Below are positions 10,921 to 23,215 of a stretch of DNA of 64,000 nt, piece by piece. The position numbers were made by a program, and so were the translations under genes. Location: NCBI RefSeq assembly GCF_003473485.1, contig NC_053048.1:21321255-21385254 (forward strand), given 5' to 3'. This DNA comes from Medicago truncatula (Eukaryota; Streptophyta; Magnoliopsida; Fabales; Fabaceae). The first letter of the stretch is position 1. Each line of letters begins with the position of its first letter. Under the pieces are notes generated by a model that made no database searches, was not told where the DNA came from, and was given only the letters and a program-made list of their open reading frames with translations.

Positions 10921-11929
10921 TATACAATACTAACATATATGTTGGTAATGATTTAAAAAAATAGAAATAATTAGCTTTTTTTGGATCTGACACCAAAACA
11001 TGTTTGTAATCAAAGACACCTTCAAATCTAATGTGTCAAGCGTACGTAAATTCCATCACAACATTACTAGCTAGGTGCAAGTTAAAAGGACTAAAACACA
11101 ACACTAACTCTAATTCCAACACAACATACACAATATAAAATAGTCGATAAAAAAGAAAGAAACATAAAACAGGAAAATTCAACAAAGATTGATACATGAG
11201 AAAATCATGCTCTTATGGGGAGAAGGTAGAGAAGTGAATACATACATGCATGCATATGCTGCTGAGGATTGGAGGTAGCGAAGAGACAGTAAGTTTCAAA
11301 ACTCTTGAGAATTGGAAAATGAACAGTGAAAATGACGATATTGCAATAAATACCGTTAATTTGGTGATTTGTTGGGTTAATGGGCTTGCTTGTGGAGGGA
11401 ATATTGAACGATTAGTAGCCCATATCGTTTAAGATTTCAAGAAAAATTGTGTCCCCCGATTTTACATAAAAGGAGAAGAAAAGATGCCACTAACATGAAG
11501 TTTGACCATGACATAAATATAGTCTAGTAGTAAAAGATTGTTTCATCATAAATTGGACGGTTGTCTATAACAATTTGACCTTTTTGTAACAAATTGAATT
11601 CAATCGTTTAGGTTTAGATTTTCAGATATATACTAATAAAAGATTGATATAATTAAAAACTACCACGTGTCGTTTTCCGTTTTTTATTGTGTTAATAATA
11701 TTTGAAAATTATGGACGATATGAAATTTTGATTAAAAATGAAAATAGAAATATTTTTTGCTTTTAAATTATAAAAATTCAAATTAATTGTTTATCTATTT
11801 TAATGACACATACGATATAACAAAAAAATATATAATATAAATTCTTATTTTTTTCATTAAATATATAGTTCATAATTTACATGTGTTAGAGCAATAAAAA
11901 AGCGAACATACGAACCTATGGGACGCTAG
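10921..11929. other. Intergenic; left flank of duplicated segment B
   Basis: No gene supported. From about 11380 it shares short blocks with 1480-1680. At 11856-11900 it matches both flanks of the MULE and retroposon insertions at 3323-5383, that is, TTCATTAAATATAT, GTTCATAATT and ACATGTGTTAGAG run together without an insert. Confidence 0.45.
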
Positions 11930-13200
11930 TTATGTATAAAAGGAATGGATGGTTTTGGGGTGACTTGTTTACTTTCCGTTATACCCTTGAAACAAATTAT
12001 TTTATAAGAATGTTGTATTGTTGGTGTCATTGTTCAAAAAGATTTGGCCCCTTCTAAGAAAATGTCTTGCTCAACCACCCTTTGGGTTCACGTTTGGATC
12101 GAGTGTTGTAGGAATTGAGTTTGTTGATTTGTTTCTTCTGCTTCTTCGTCCAATTAGGTGTAAAAGGGAGACTGGTTTCTTCTGGTTTCTTCTGGTTCTT
12201 CGTCCGATAAGGCATAAAAGGGACAACAACATCTTTACCTTGAATAAGATATTCGATAACAAGATCAATTTCTTTTTCATTGGGATCGTTCGCTGCTATC
12301 AATGTTTTGTTGTATGATCTCAAGATCCCTTGTTACTAATAGACACATTTGAGGAGAGGAGTAACAAGAGCAAAAGGGTGCTACATCGACTTTTTATCAT
12401 TTATTTTTTCGACCATGTTTTCCTCAACAAGTTTAATGGCGGAGCCAATAATTATTTTATGAAGGGGCCATAATTTTAAGATATATGTTTAATCTATCAA
12501 AATAATTAAAATCTAAAGGTGTAGGTCAAGTGGTTGGGATGTTTGTATTTTGCAACCCTAATCATGGTTCAATACTTGCATTGTGCAATATTTTCATCGC
12601 ATCTTTTGTTTAAAAATGCAAAAAACACTAGTGAAAGGATAAAAATGGACGAATCAAGGATCAAATAAGCAACCTAAAGCTCAAAGGCGAGATGCATTAC
12701 CACTGTGCTGGAGTGTAAACAAGTGACGTATAACGTAAACGTTACAATATATAACATAACATTTAGGTAAAAATATGTTTATATACCTGTTAAAAATGAA
12801 GTTTTTGAGACTTTGGGGAGGCCATGGTCCTCCCATGTCTCCACCTAGGTCCGCCTCCGAACAAGTTCAACTTCAGTGATAGATTGGGCGACCACTTTTA
12901 ATGTTTCTATATTACCGTTGGGATCAGTGGCGCTTTGTTCATTATTCTTCTCATGATTGATATCCCTGTGCTCGAATATCATTTGTAACATTATACATTG
13001 TGAAGTGCAAATATGTGCTTGATTTATCTGACAAAATTTCCTTGGATGGCTGTTTGTTGTTGTGCCTCAAGTGAAGTTTCCACAATATTATCAGTGTCTT
13101 GGTGCAGAAGTTGTGCTATCTTAGGGGCAACCTCCAAAATGGCTTGCTTTTCAAGTGAGGTAGACTAGACTACAGTTACCATGCATATTGCATGAGAAAG
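11930..13200 (-). pseudogene. Orphan coding fragment, copy B (family unknown), split by a hAT element
   Basis: The minus strand carries remnants of a longer protein. From high to low coordinates one reads FGGCP-like residues and HRDINHEKNNEQSATDPNG, then KVVAQSITEVEL, the insertion 12434-12859, EENMVEKIND, HPFALVTP, NDPNEKEIDLVIEYLIQ and VPFMP. Stops and frame changes are present (for example after KSM). The tail NSYNTRSKREPKGWLSKTFS extends the similarity to copy A. The conserved motif order shows homology to 5525-5850. I do not recognise the family; a plant transposon-associated or plant-specific nuclear protein are both possible. Confidence 0.45.
12434..12859. mobile_element. hAT-like MITE, 426 bp, 8-bp target duplication
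   Basis: A perfect 8-bp direct repeat AACAAGTT flanks it (12426-12433, 12860-12867). The ends are short imperfect inverted repeats around GGCGGAGCC on the left and GGTCCGCCTCCG on the right. No coding capacity is seen. The terminus GTGGCGGA-CCA recurs at 5853, 43447 and 50637, so a family is present. Copy A carries the left end at the equivalent position, so the insertion predates the segmental duplication. Confidence 0.7.
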
Positions 13201-13279
13201 CAAAACTCTTGAACCATCATTTTTTATTTTGATTTAATTCAGATATACCTTTCACTGTAAATTATTCTAGTCAATATAT

Positions 13280-14532
13280 TGTTGGAACAAAATGTGTTTC
13301 ACAATGAACCTTAATGAGTTTTCATGATAACAAGGTATTAAAAATTGTCAATTGGTTATTACTAATTATTGTTCAAGTGTACAGGACCAAAGGCTAGTCA
13401 AGTAATTTCAACGTGTCTTGGAAGAACAATGAAAAGCAAAAGAATTCCAAGCATCTGAAGAAAACTGCTCCTGAAGTTGAAGTGCTTCTGAAGTGATGAC
13501 GTCATCAGAAGCAAGGTTTTCATCAGAAGCTATATCATCACCAGATGCTACATTTAATTCATTTATTCAAACTGAAGATCCAAAGTAGATGTTTCTCAAT
13601 TCAATCTTATCTAAGAAGAACGAAGAATTGAAAGGGAGGTATCAACGGTCATATGGATAGCACTGAGCATTTGTCCTTCGTTAACAGAGTTGACAAAATA
13701 CAAGTGTACAACCACTATCTCCACTACTCTGTTTTTGTCCACGCTACAAGACAAGACAACAGCTATGCCTGCAGAATTTGTGCCCTCAAGATGGGAATGA
13801 ATTTGAAGCTTATTCTTCAAAGGAGTACACCCAAATCAGGCAAAGGATTACTGGTGGATGATCAAAGGATTTCAAACGACTCTTTAGACGTGCTGATTAT
13901 CTCAACGTCTCTTTCACGCCTCTATATAAAGGAGTGAAGACTTGAAGATTGTAGACAGAGATATACAAGTTCAAAAGCGCCAAAACTCTGTCAAATTGAT
14001 TCTACAAAGCACACTGAATTTCTGCACTGATTTGATACATCTTAGAAATTCAAAGTCTAGAGTCTTTATTGTATTGTATTGAGAACACCACTGATTGTAT
14101 ATCAAGTGTTCAAGTAAAACTCAATTCTCTGTATTTTTGTTTGATCAGAAGTCTCTTGCCTGCGTGCTTGAGCATTAGAAGTCTCTTGCTTAGTGTTTGA
14201 GCATTGGAAGACTCTTGCGTGTGTGCTTGAGCATTTTTGTGAAGTCTCATACTTAGAAAGTATTGAGCATTTGTAATCTTTGTGATTATAGTGAAATCTC
14301 CTTGGAAGTGCAAGGGGGACTGGACTACTTCCGTGTTGTGGAAGGAACCAGGATAACTGCTTGTGTCTTTGTCTTTCTTTTCTCTGCTCTGTTCTTTTCC
14401 GCTGCATAACTAATTCTGATCATTTCATCAGAAGCACTCACAAACTGCTTCTGAAGGTTTATCAGAAGAAGATTTTTAGAGAGAAAAAGAAAACACAATT
14501 CAACCCCCCTTCTTGTGTTTTTCTCACCTTCA
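13280..14532. mobile_element. Solo LTR, 1253 bp, 5-bp target duplication TATAT
   Basis: Starts TGTTGGAACAAAATG and ends TTTTTCTCACCTTCA (TG...CA), flanked by TATAT at 13275-13279 and 14533-14537. No internal retrotransposon sequence adjoins it, so it is a solo LTR left by recombination. Features inside include CTATATAAAGG at about 13921, a possible TATA box, and three degenerate tandem units of about 28 bp containing TCTTGC and GCTTGAGCAT at 14148-14240. The C-run AACCCCCC followed by TTCTTGTGTTTTTCTCACC near the end is a pattern I associate with legume copia LTRs; family assignment is tentative. The orientation appears to be plus. Confidence 0.8.
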
Positions 14533-14566
14533 TATATTTGGAACCTGGATTCTCCTAAACGGTTTT

Positions 14567-15542
14567 TTTTTTTGAAGAATCAAAAATGAAATATATTAAC
14601 AACGACGATGAACTCTCAATAGCACAAGGTGTACTAAAGAGGTCACCCCAAAGAACAAACAGTCACTACAAAATTACAAAAATAAGTTAGTCGATACCCA
14701 AACAAAGTAACGGGTCCGACCACCATCTACTCGTGCCATAAACAAAGTTGGCATTGTTAGCTTTCAGCCACCACAAAGAATGATACTTAACCTTTTCTAC
14801 AAGATCTATCATAGTAAGCTCAGTATTATTGAAAATTCTATTATTTCTTTCGTGGCAAACAACCCATACACACAAGAGCCAAAGCATTTGCATGATTGTC
14901 CGCCGCTTCATTGACCCACCAATAGAGTTAGTAAACTAATAAAAATGATCATGAATGGCAAACGGATCGACACCTGACAAGCCAAGCCAATTCCTGATAT
15001 GATGCCAAAGGCCACCGAAAAAATCACAATGAAGAAACAAATGGTGTGCCGTTTCGTCGAAGCCACACCCCGCGACACACCTGATAGCCTCGGGGTGGAC
15101 AATGCCGCGCCGCAAGAGATTGGTCTTCGTGGGCAGCCTATCGCGAAGAAGTCGCCAAGCTAGAATGGACACCTTCAAAGGAACATACTTGTGCCAAACG
15201 AGATCATCTGTCACGGTAATCAAAGGGGCAGCCTGAAACGTTAAGTTCTTGTACGCATTGCTTACTGTATAGCCTCCCCCAATGTCCGGGAGCCACTGCC
15301 AGCTGTCAGAAACATCAGTATGCACAATAAAAGTATTAAGTAACAAGCAACACTCGCCTAACATCTCCTCCTCCCACACCCACAGAGGTCTCCTCCAGCT
15401 CCACGCACCACCTCCTACCTCCCAGCCCCGCATGAACACATCTGACACCGTACTCAGCTTATTAAGTGCTAAGCTAAATAAACGTCCAAACCGCCTAAAC
15501 AACGGAGTACCTCCTATCCACCTATCATACCAAAACAAGGTA
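14567..15542 (-). mobile_element. 5'-truncated LINE with ORF2 zinc-binding C-terminus (zf-RVT)
   Basis: On the minus strand the frame starts TLFWYDRWIGG and continues through GGYTVSNAYKNL, WHKYVPLKVSILAWRLL, DRLPTKTNLLRRG and CGFDETAHHLFLHCDF, the reverse-transcriptase-associated zinc-binding domain of L1-type plant LINEs. A TAG at 14936-14938 interrupts the frame, which resumes in phase (FTNSIGGSMKRR) and ends LCLGID at 14687. A 3' UTR and an A tail (T run at 14563-14573 on plus) follow. Flanks TCCTAAACGGTTTT (14553) and TCCTGAACGATTTT (15543) match at 12 of 14 positions, a plausible old target duplication. Most of the LINE (endonuclease, RT) is missing. Confidence 0.8.
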
Positions 15543-15556
15543 TCCTGAACGATTTT

Positions 15557-16545
15557 GACATTAATGGTCATCAACCATTGAGCCTAATATCTTGATCAAT
15601 TTGATGTTTTTATTTAGATTCTTTATTTAATAGCAAAGAAGATTTTATTCAATAATAAATGATACTTAATAGGTGAGCACAATGAACTGTGATAACTTGT
15701 GATTTATTTTTTATGAAGTAGGGTAGTAATCAATAAGAAGATATAGCTGATTAGTTGAATGTAAGAAAGTATCTTCCTACTATCTTATGTCAACTTTTAA
15801 GTTGTTTAACATGTTATATAACCACTCAACTGAAGAAGTTTATGCTTTTCTTCTAAAAAAAAGTATATGGTTTTCCATTATAATTCTGAAAATGCAGTTA
15901 TTCATGAAACTTCCACTCTACCAAATTCATTAAGTGCTCATGATAATGTTAAGACCTCCAATAAGAATGAATGATAAGTTTATGTCTCTCAGGTGCCCAA
16001 GGCAATCAAATCCGAAGTATTGAAACGATTGAGCGGAGAATAGATAAGAGTATTTCTCCAAGAATATTGAAACGATTGAGCGAAGGAGCATTAAAGTACT
16101 GTATAACAACTGGCATTTATTGATTAATCTAAGAGTATTTCTCTCGACCAGAGAACACATAACTGCATAGAAGGGAAAAACATTCATGGTTTTACAAAGT
16201 TTAGAGGGCTAATTAATTATTAAAACATAACTGCATCATAAAACTGACTTAATCGCAGCAGTATCGGAAATTAACATAGATATTAAAAATAATATTGAGA
16301 GAGGACATACAAAATATTGATGACAGAGTTCAGTCGAATGATGCGTCTTCGGGAGAGAATAGTTACCCTATGTGGATAACCAAATGTAGCAAACAATTGA
16401 AACAAATTTCCTCTAATGTTGAAACAAATTTTCCTGTATATACTTTCCAATGTTGAAACCAATTTTCCTGTATATACTTTCTAATGTTGAAAACAATTAT
16501 TTGTATCACACTAATATATAATCTTACTGAAAAAAAAGACCAATT
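15557..16545. other. Intergenic; small direct repeats
   Basis: 3' flank of CUL3 copy 1. ATTGAAACGATTGAGCG occurs twice (about 16017 and 16067). A tandem unit of about 36 bp, AATGTTGAAAC(A/C)AATTTTC plus CTGTATATACTTTC, repeats three times at about 16410-16500. No gene is supported. Confidence 0.5.
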
Positions 16546-19500
16546 CTAAGCAAGATACAGATACAGTTTTCTGTCACTATCATCTCTCTCCAAAAAGTCC
16601 CTTTCAATGAGAGACTCAATCCGTTTCTTTATGTCTGTTGGATTTGCAAGGAATCGCGACTGCAACTGCTTTGTGACCTCAGCTATAAGATTGTTGTGCT
16701 CAAGTTGCTTCCTAGATTTCATAATCCTCACTATTGCTGCTTCAATCTGGGGCTTCTGGTCCTCCACCACTCTTTGCCGAATTTTTAGTTTCTCCGGTTC
16801 CGATTCCTTTTGAGTAACTACAGTTCCTATTTTTACCTTATACAGTTTGCTACTGAATTTGTCATTAACAATGAATGCATCATCCTCACTAACATCTTTA
16901 CTCATAGGCTCCTTCCTAAGGACATTTCTTCCCTTAACCAAAGCCAAAGATTGCAGGCACCTCTTCAAATCTGAAGCTGGAATCTCGGTTGCTTGCTCAA
17001 TTTCCCTGTAGCTTAGCCTATCAGCATTATTAAACAGCATGAGTACACACATTTGATAGGTAGAAACATTTAACTCATGTTTCTGACCATTCCCAAAAGT
17101 TGCTTTTAAGTCTGCTGTGCCCATCTCAGTTTGCCAAGACAATCTCCTGCCATTTTGATTGCCGAGGTAATAAGACTGAAATTTCACACAAAGTGCCGAC
17201 ATTTCAGCCGGTAGGTTACATGTCACACTAGATTGAGTTGGCCAAAACCCTGTTGTTAGAACTTGCATAGTAAGGATGGGACCATCACCTAACTCAGGGT
17301 GGTTGGCATAAAAGCCCTTCGTCGTGTCTAGAGAAGCTTTCATGTCTTTAAGCATTCCCTCTAATTTTGAAGTAAATTGGTATCCACATTCTTTCTTGAG
17401 CTTAATTATGAGACTCCTCTCGGCATCTTCAGAAACTGTCTTTCCAGCCAAAAGCCGCTTTGCCAGATGCTGTGTGTAATACTTCTCAAACACGTCTTTT
17501 TCTTGCAGGTATCGGAATAACATCATCACCTTTTCAAGAGTAACCTCTAAATCATCCTCGCTAACTCCATTTAGACCCTTTCTAAGCTTATCGTCTACAA
17601 ATAGTGAAATGTACTCTGGAGAACAAGGGTTCAAGTTAATGAAAAATTCAAACCAGGAATTCAAAACATTTTGGAACATATTGTTGTTACTAAATTCCAA
17701 GTTTATAATCTTGTCGTATTTATCTTTCTCATCCAAGAGCCTCTGCACAAATTCAACAGGATCCAGAATGGACTCTCTGTTGTGTGAAGTCATCACTTCA
17801 CGTATTTTCAAGAGACCATCAGGAACACGATGGAACAAGTTATACATTCTACCCAAATCGTTATATTTATCACCACAAAGCATGTTTACTAACCCAGAAT
17901 TCTGCAATTGGATTAATCTAAGCATGTGATTTTCAATAGTCTCCTTCAGCATATTAGTAATCTTCTCTTTTGTCCCAGTATCCAATAAATGGCTCAGTCT
18001 ATCTGTTTCCTCATTCAGCCGCTTTGCAACTTTCTTGAAATAATCACCGCAATCAGAAAAATCAACAAATTTCTGGGATTCAGCCCTATAGAACTCAGCT
18101 GAAACTTGTAAAAAAGGAGTCTCAAATTCTTCCTCATAAACAAAGGGACCTAAATCCATTAGCATCTTTGATAGATTTCTAATCGGTTCTCTATTAACAT
18201 CTTCCGCAGCATGCTCCTTGAATACAAACTCCAAAAGCGTATTCGACAGTCGAGTCCTTATCTGGTTTGAATAAATAACATTCTCTCTCCACAGGTTCAG
18301 ACCAAGTTTATAAACATGTGTCTTCTTGATCTGTGGGAAATAAGTCATATCCGCATGCATCAAAATGTCTCTAATCATTCGTAATGCCTCATTATGATCA
18401 TTCCATTTTGTGTTTAATTCTTCAAGAAAGGAACTTCCTTCAGTGGCTGCAACAGATCTTGCCATCTCTTTCAGATGAGAAGTCATGGTGGCAACCAGCC
18501 CAGAGTATAGCTTATCACCAAATTGGTGAAGAATCATATTGTAAGCATTTCTGAATCCACAAAATAAAGACAATAAAATATTAGATGACAAAATACCCTT
18601 ATTAAAAATAATAAAGTACAACATCCATTTGATGTGCACATATTCATAGAAAAATTTGTATAGCAATATCATTTTATATTATCATATGAACGAAAGTGTG
18701 AATTTTCCATTAAAATCTCATTTATCTCATTATCAACTTTCTATCACTTTGAAATATCTATAACCCTTTAAAATACTTACTAATTAATCTATGATATAAG
18801 GAAAAAATATATATAATTTGTGTGATTACTACATAGTTCGATAGAGTGTGATGAGCCTTTGCATCCACTACATTGCTGCTGTTGCAGCGTTGCAAGGCGT
18901 CTACTGTGATTTACAATCACAACAATTGCAGCCTGATGCAGCTGCAGACACTACCACAACCACATTATTATGGCCGCATCACGCAACATGACAATAATTG
19001 TAGTAGATGAATAGTCAGATCCATTAAAGGAAAAGAGAAAAAGGGAACTTTTGGATATATATCGTAATTAAGAAGTTATTCAATTATGATCATTTAAAAA
19101 AACCCTAAGAAAAATAATTCAATGATAACTACTACAATTACATTCTTAAAAAAATTAACAACTTGTTCAACATGAGTGACTTGATCAAACGTCATTCAAT
19201 TCCACTGCATACAAAATTGAAGCTTCATAGATTGATCCAATTATGTTGAATAAATCTCTATCCGCCTACTTGATTAGCAGCCAGATGAAAATATACACCA
19301 GTCACTTTACAAAGTTATTATATAAGAGCTTTTGGATATATATCTTATTTAAACAATTTTTCAAAAAGGGCTTATCATACAAGAGCTTATATATAATGGT
19401 AAACTCTGCATTAACTGAAAGCATATTATATGATAGTAACTGATTCGGCAAAACTTAATTATGAAAATAAGCTCTAAATCATCATCATCATCATCATCAA

Positions 19501-20216
19501 TTTTCAAGAGTAATGCCAAACACTTATGAAAAATTGCTTTATTAAGAACCTATCTGATCATTTGAAAACCCCCTAAAAAGTTCAATGAGAACTACTTGAG
19601 TACAACAACGTATCTTAATTTATTACTTAAATATTATAATTTATTACATATCTTATAACTCACATATCTCCTATTTTCTCAGTATATCTCATATCTATCT
19701 CATTATCAACTTTCTATCACTCCTCTCAAATTTATTTTATCACATTAAAATATCTCTAATCCTTTAAATATTAAAAAAAAAAAATTGTGATCACTACATA
19801 GTTCGATGCGGTGTAATGGGGCATTTTCACTTTGGTTGTTGCAGCTTAGGGTTTACTGTGGTTTACAATCACGACATAGTTTGATGCATGTAATGGGGCC
19901 TTATCATCAATTTGAAACCATACACCATATGAATGTGTAATTCAGACAATCTTAATTAAACAGTTATTCAATTATATCATTTATAAAACCCTAAGAAAAA
20001 AATTCAATGGGAATGATCAAAACTAAACAGCATAATAATGGGAATGATGAGAAAGTACCTGTGAAGCTCTTCAAAACTGAGACCACTAGTGTTGTGATTG
20101 TATATCTGATGAAATGCATGTTCAAGAATGTTCCAAGTCTTGTCACCATATTCAGGATCCATGACATGGCTCTTGAAACCCCTTATCTGAAAAACCATCT
20201 TCCTCTTGCTACTCAT
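16546..20216 (-). CDS. CUL3-like cullin, array copy 1 (open frame, 720 aa)
   Basis: Scaffold of BTB-type CUL3-RING ubiquitin ligases: the N-terminal half binds BTB adaptors and the C-terminal half binds RBX1. Two exons on minus: 20216-20059 and 18550-16546, with donor AG-GTACTT, acceptor TTCAG-AAATGC and a split Arg codon; the same two-exon layout as Arabidopsis CUL3A. Cullin repeats fill residues 40-360 (FEELHR-NAYNMILHQFG, GSSFLEELN, NMLCGDKYNDLGRMYNLF). The cullin-homology domain follows (YISLFVDDKLRKG, DVFEKYYTQHLAKRLLAGKT, HELNVSTYQMCVLMLF). The neddylation-site motif RIMKSRKQLEHNN puts the acceptor lysine at about 664, 56 residues from the end YLYLA. Odd points: a 9-codon in-frame deletion after REVMTSHN relative to copy 3, and a solo LTR 72 bp upstream of the ATG, in opposite transcriptional sense. 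No stop or frameshift is seen, so this copy could be functional. Confidence 0.9.
18715..19920. repeat. Internal duplication within the CUL3 copy 1 intron
   Basis: Two similar blocks lie in the intron, about 18715-19010 and 19660-19920. Both carry TCTCATTATCAACTTTCTATC, AATATCT-TAA and CACTACATAGTTCGAT, then a TTTACAATCAC stretch. The copy 2 intron has a single corresponding block at about 27450-27930. So the intron of copy 1 has an extra local duplication, or copy 2 lost one. Confidence 0.5.
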
Positions 20217-20288
20217 CTTCTCCTTCTAAACTCAACACTATCTTCAACGTTGCTTTGCGTTTCTTTTTAATACTCTTTGCAAGGTTCT

Positions 20289-21512
20289 TGATGAGTCATT
20301 TATATGTTATTTTAATATGCTTTTTAGTTTAGATTTTATATAAATTTATATTAGTATTATTTCCTTTTTAGGATAGTTTACTTTAAAATGCAATTTATTA
20401 TATTTCAGGAAGGAATATTTGATGGAAAGAGTCTTGGAGCAAAAGAAAGGGATTTGGAGCAGATTGGACACAAAAACATGAAGATTGGGAAGCAAAATAT
20501 ATCTCCCACAAGTCAGAAGCTTGGCACGGCCCGTGCCAGCCTTGGCACGGCCGTGCCACCCTCTAGATGTCTTTTGCTGCTTTTGCTTTGACTCCAAGCT
20601 ATTCTATTTTGGCGCACAATCTACCGAGGAATATTCTAGGAATATACTTGCTTAGATTCTAAGTCAATTGTGTACTATAAATAGAGTAGCTAGCCATCAC
20701 TAATATTCATCTTTACTTGGAATACAATAAGTGACATTTGCTTTTCTAATAAAAGTTCTTTTCCTTTATTTCTTTGTCTTTTACTTTCATGCTTTCTCTC
20801 TTCTCCCCCATGTCTACGATGAACATGAGTGAGTAGACTTCTTCTTGTCTTGGGATTGTTGGATAAGTCTAAATGACATAATCCTAATCAAACCAAGCCC
20901 TAAGCCTTAATCTTATGTAACCCTAATTTCTTATCTGAATTCACCGTCTTAACATGGATTAACCATTATCAAACTGTGGAAACGAAAGTGGAGGGTTTGA
21001 TAATTGTTCGTCCATTATTCCAAATATCAATTCATAAAACGAAAGTGGAGCTTTGATATTCGAACAAGTGAATTCAGACAAGGATTGCAAAGTCAGCGAA
21101 ATAGGCTTTGCAATCTTTGAGACATATAGTTTCGATCTTCAAGGGAACTAATAACAATCAAGTCAGCGAAATAGGCTTGGTTGTTAGAGGAACCAAAATC
21201 CAATAGTAATCAAGTCAGCGAAATAGGCTTGGTTGCTAGAGGAACATAAGAGAAACTGTCTTGAGAAATTAGGGATAACATAACATTATAAGCTTATGGT
21301 TTCGGTTTGAGAAGGACTTGTTATTTAGATGAAACCAACGATCCCAAGGCTCTTTTATTATATTATTTTTAACCGTTTAAAACCCCCAATTTACAACCTC
21401 TTCTCTCTTCTAATCATCTCTAAAGGTTAACTAAATTAAACTACTCCCTGTCGGAACGATACTCTTTATTACTACTTCGGTAAGACCGTGCACTTGCGGT
21501 TTTATCTCATCA
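20289..21512 (+). mobile_element. Solo LTR in the upstream region of CUL3 copy 1, 5-bp target duplication GTTCT
   Basis: Begins TGATGAGTC and ends ATCTCATCA, an inverted terminal pair TGATGAG/CTCATCA, flanked by GTTCT at 20284-20288 and 21513-21517. Signals in plus orientation: a TATA-like ACTATAAATAGAG near 20676 and a polyadenylation-like CTAATAAAAG near 20746. A GC-rich near-palindrome of GGCACGG/CCGTGCC lies at about 20523-20562. Two copies of AATCAAGTCAGCGAAATAGG and a related third occur at 21080-21230. The end (GGAACGATACTC, CCGTGCACTTGCGG) resembles Ty3/gypsy LTRs. Length 1224 bp, no internal retroelement sequence next to it. Confidence 0.85.
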
Positions 21513-21532
21513 GTTCTAATTGTTTATGCTAG

Positions 21533-21624
21533 GTTAGATAGATTAGTCTTTGAAATCTTGACCAAAAAAAGTTAGATAGATTAGTCTTTGAAATCTTGAC
21601 CAAAAAAAGATTAGTCTTTGAAAT
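21533..21624. repeat. 38-bp tandem repeat, about 2.4 copies
   Basis: The unit starts GTTAGATAGATTAGTCTTTG and ends CCAAAAAAA; copies at 21533-21570 and 21571-21608 are identical, and a partial third copy runs to 21624. Confidence 0.85.
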
Positions 21625-22679
21625 TGTATGACCTATTTTGAAAAGAGCCAAATTAAAATTTGACTATTACTTTTTCCACCCTACTTATTTCTCACTTGTC
21701 CTATTTTTTTTTTCTTCTAAAAATACCACTGTTTTAGAATATATAATCCAAACTGTATTGCCAGGAATTTTTGGATTATATAATCCAAAAATGTCTTTTA
21801 CCATAATTTTTATTAGACTTTGGGGAGTGTATATTTTAACATAAGAGGAGAGTGGAGTGTAATTCAAGTATCTTTGAAGGGAGGAGAGTGTAATTTACTC
21901 TTTTTTTTTTTAAGCAAGAAACTTTGTTTTTGTTAAATATGATGAACTTTATTTATGTTTGTGTTAAATCAAGGAACTTAGTTTTTGTTAAATGTGATGA
22001 ACATTATTCATGTTTTTGTTTAGTCAAGTAACTTTGGTTTTGTTAAATGTGATTAACTTTTTTTTGTTAAAAATGAAATGCATGGATATTGTTATTTTAA
22101 TGTAGGTATATTATTATGTTTTTGAAAAAAAAAATGAATGCCATGAACTTTGTTGTTAAATTTTAGGTGCTTATAAAAAAAAATCAACAAAAACATTTTT
22201 TTTTTAAATGTTATCCATGGATAAATGTATATACTCGTGGATAACTAAAAACTCATGGATTGCCCGCATAACGGATATCTCACGGATATGGAGGTTACAC
22301 ATATATCATATTTATCCAACGGTGCGGACACGGATATATATTTATCCGCATCTATAAATATCCATTTACTTCCCTATCCAACTCCATTCATAAGTCTAAC
22401 TTTTTTAAAAGTGTGGTATGGTGGTATGTAGGTCTATTTAAAAGTTTTTATTATTTTTTTTTATTTTTTTTTTTATGTTTAGGGTAAGTCTATTTAAAAG
22501 ATTATTTTGTATGAACATATCTCCATAATAATACGAAAAATATATTTCCCCAAAACAAAACAAAACATATATTTCCACAAAAACATATCTATATAATAAT
22601 ACGAAAAATGTATTTCCCCAAAAATAAACAAAAAATTTCATTTAACGCCAGTTTTTTTTTTTTTTTTAATTTGGGGAGT
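21625..22679. other. Intergenic AT-rich sequence
   Basis: Contains short inverted GGATTATATAATCC motifs (21740-21790) and imperfect direct repeats of the type AACTTTGTTTTTGTTAAA(T) at 21930-22060. No gene is supported. Confidence 0.4.
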
Positions 22680-23215
22680 TTATAAACCTCCGCAACCTGA
22701 TATGTAAAAGTTTGGTAAAACGAGGTATTTTACGAACTGTCACGTGGATCAACAGGTGCAACTCGACTGGCAAAGGGATATACCCAATCTATGAGAGAGT
22801 AAGACCCTGCTCATAAGGATCTCTGTGCGACTAGCAGATGCAACTTGATAGCTGATTAGATTATCACGTCCCAACGAACTCATGACTTAAATAGTCTACT
22901 TAGAATAATTGTACTTGACTTGACTGTTAATTAATTCCAACTAATAAATAGATGGGATTCAAAGAATCTTAACCGCCATTAACATTCTGCAATCAAAATA
23001 GGGAAACTTTGCTCTACTGCAAACAAATTAAATTTCAAAAATTTAAACTCTTATCTCTTTTACTTTAATTTGTTCCCAAAGTAACACGGGTTGTTTAGAC
23101 GAAACAACAATACTTGTGGATATGATACTCTACTTCTCACTTTACTACTTGATAAACGATTTGGTACACTTGTCTAATCCGACCATCAAGGGGCGAAACT
23201 TTAATTTACTACTTG
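22680..23215 (+). mobile_element. LTR retrotransposon remnant (gypsy-like LTR end)
   Basis: The part at 23080-23190 reads AACAATACTTGTGGATATGA, TACTCTACTTCTCACTTTAC and GATTTGGTACACTTGTC, close in style to the 3' ends of Ty3/gypsy LTRs in legumes. No clear ends or target duplication were found, so boundaries are approximate. Confidence 0.35.

Noticed and set aside
13611..14558. Short frames on both strands in the solo LTR
   Set aside because: Located inside an LTR with clear ends and target duplication; no protein similarity seen.
15282..15548. 88-codon plus-strand frame
   Set aside because: Antisense to the LINE zinc-binding domain, which has far better support.
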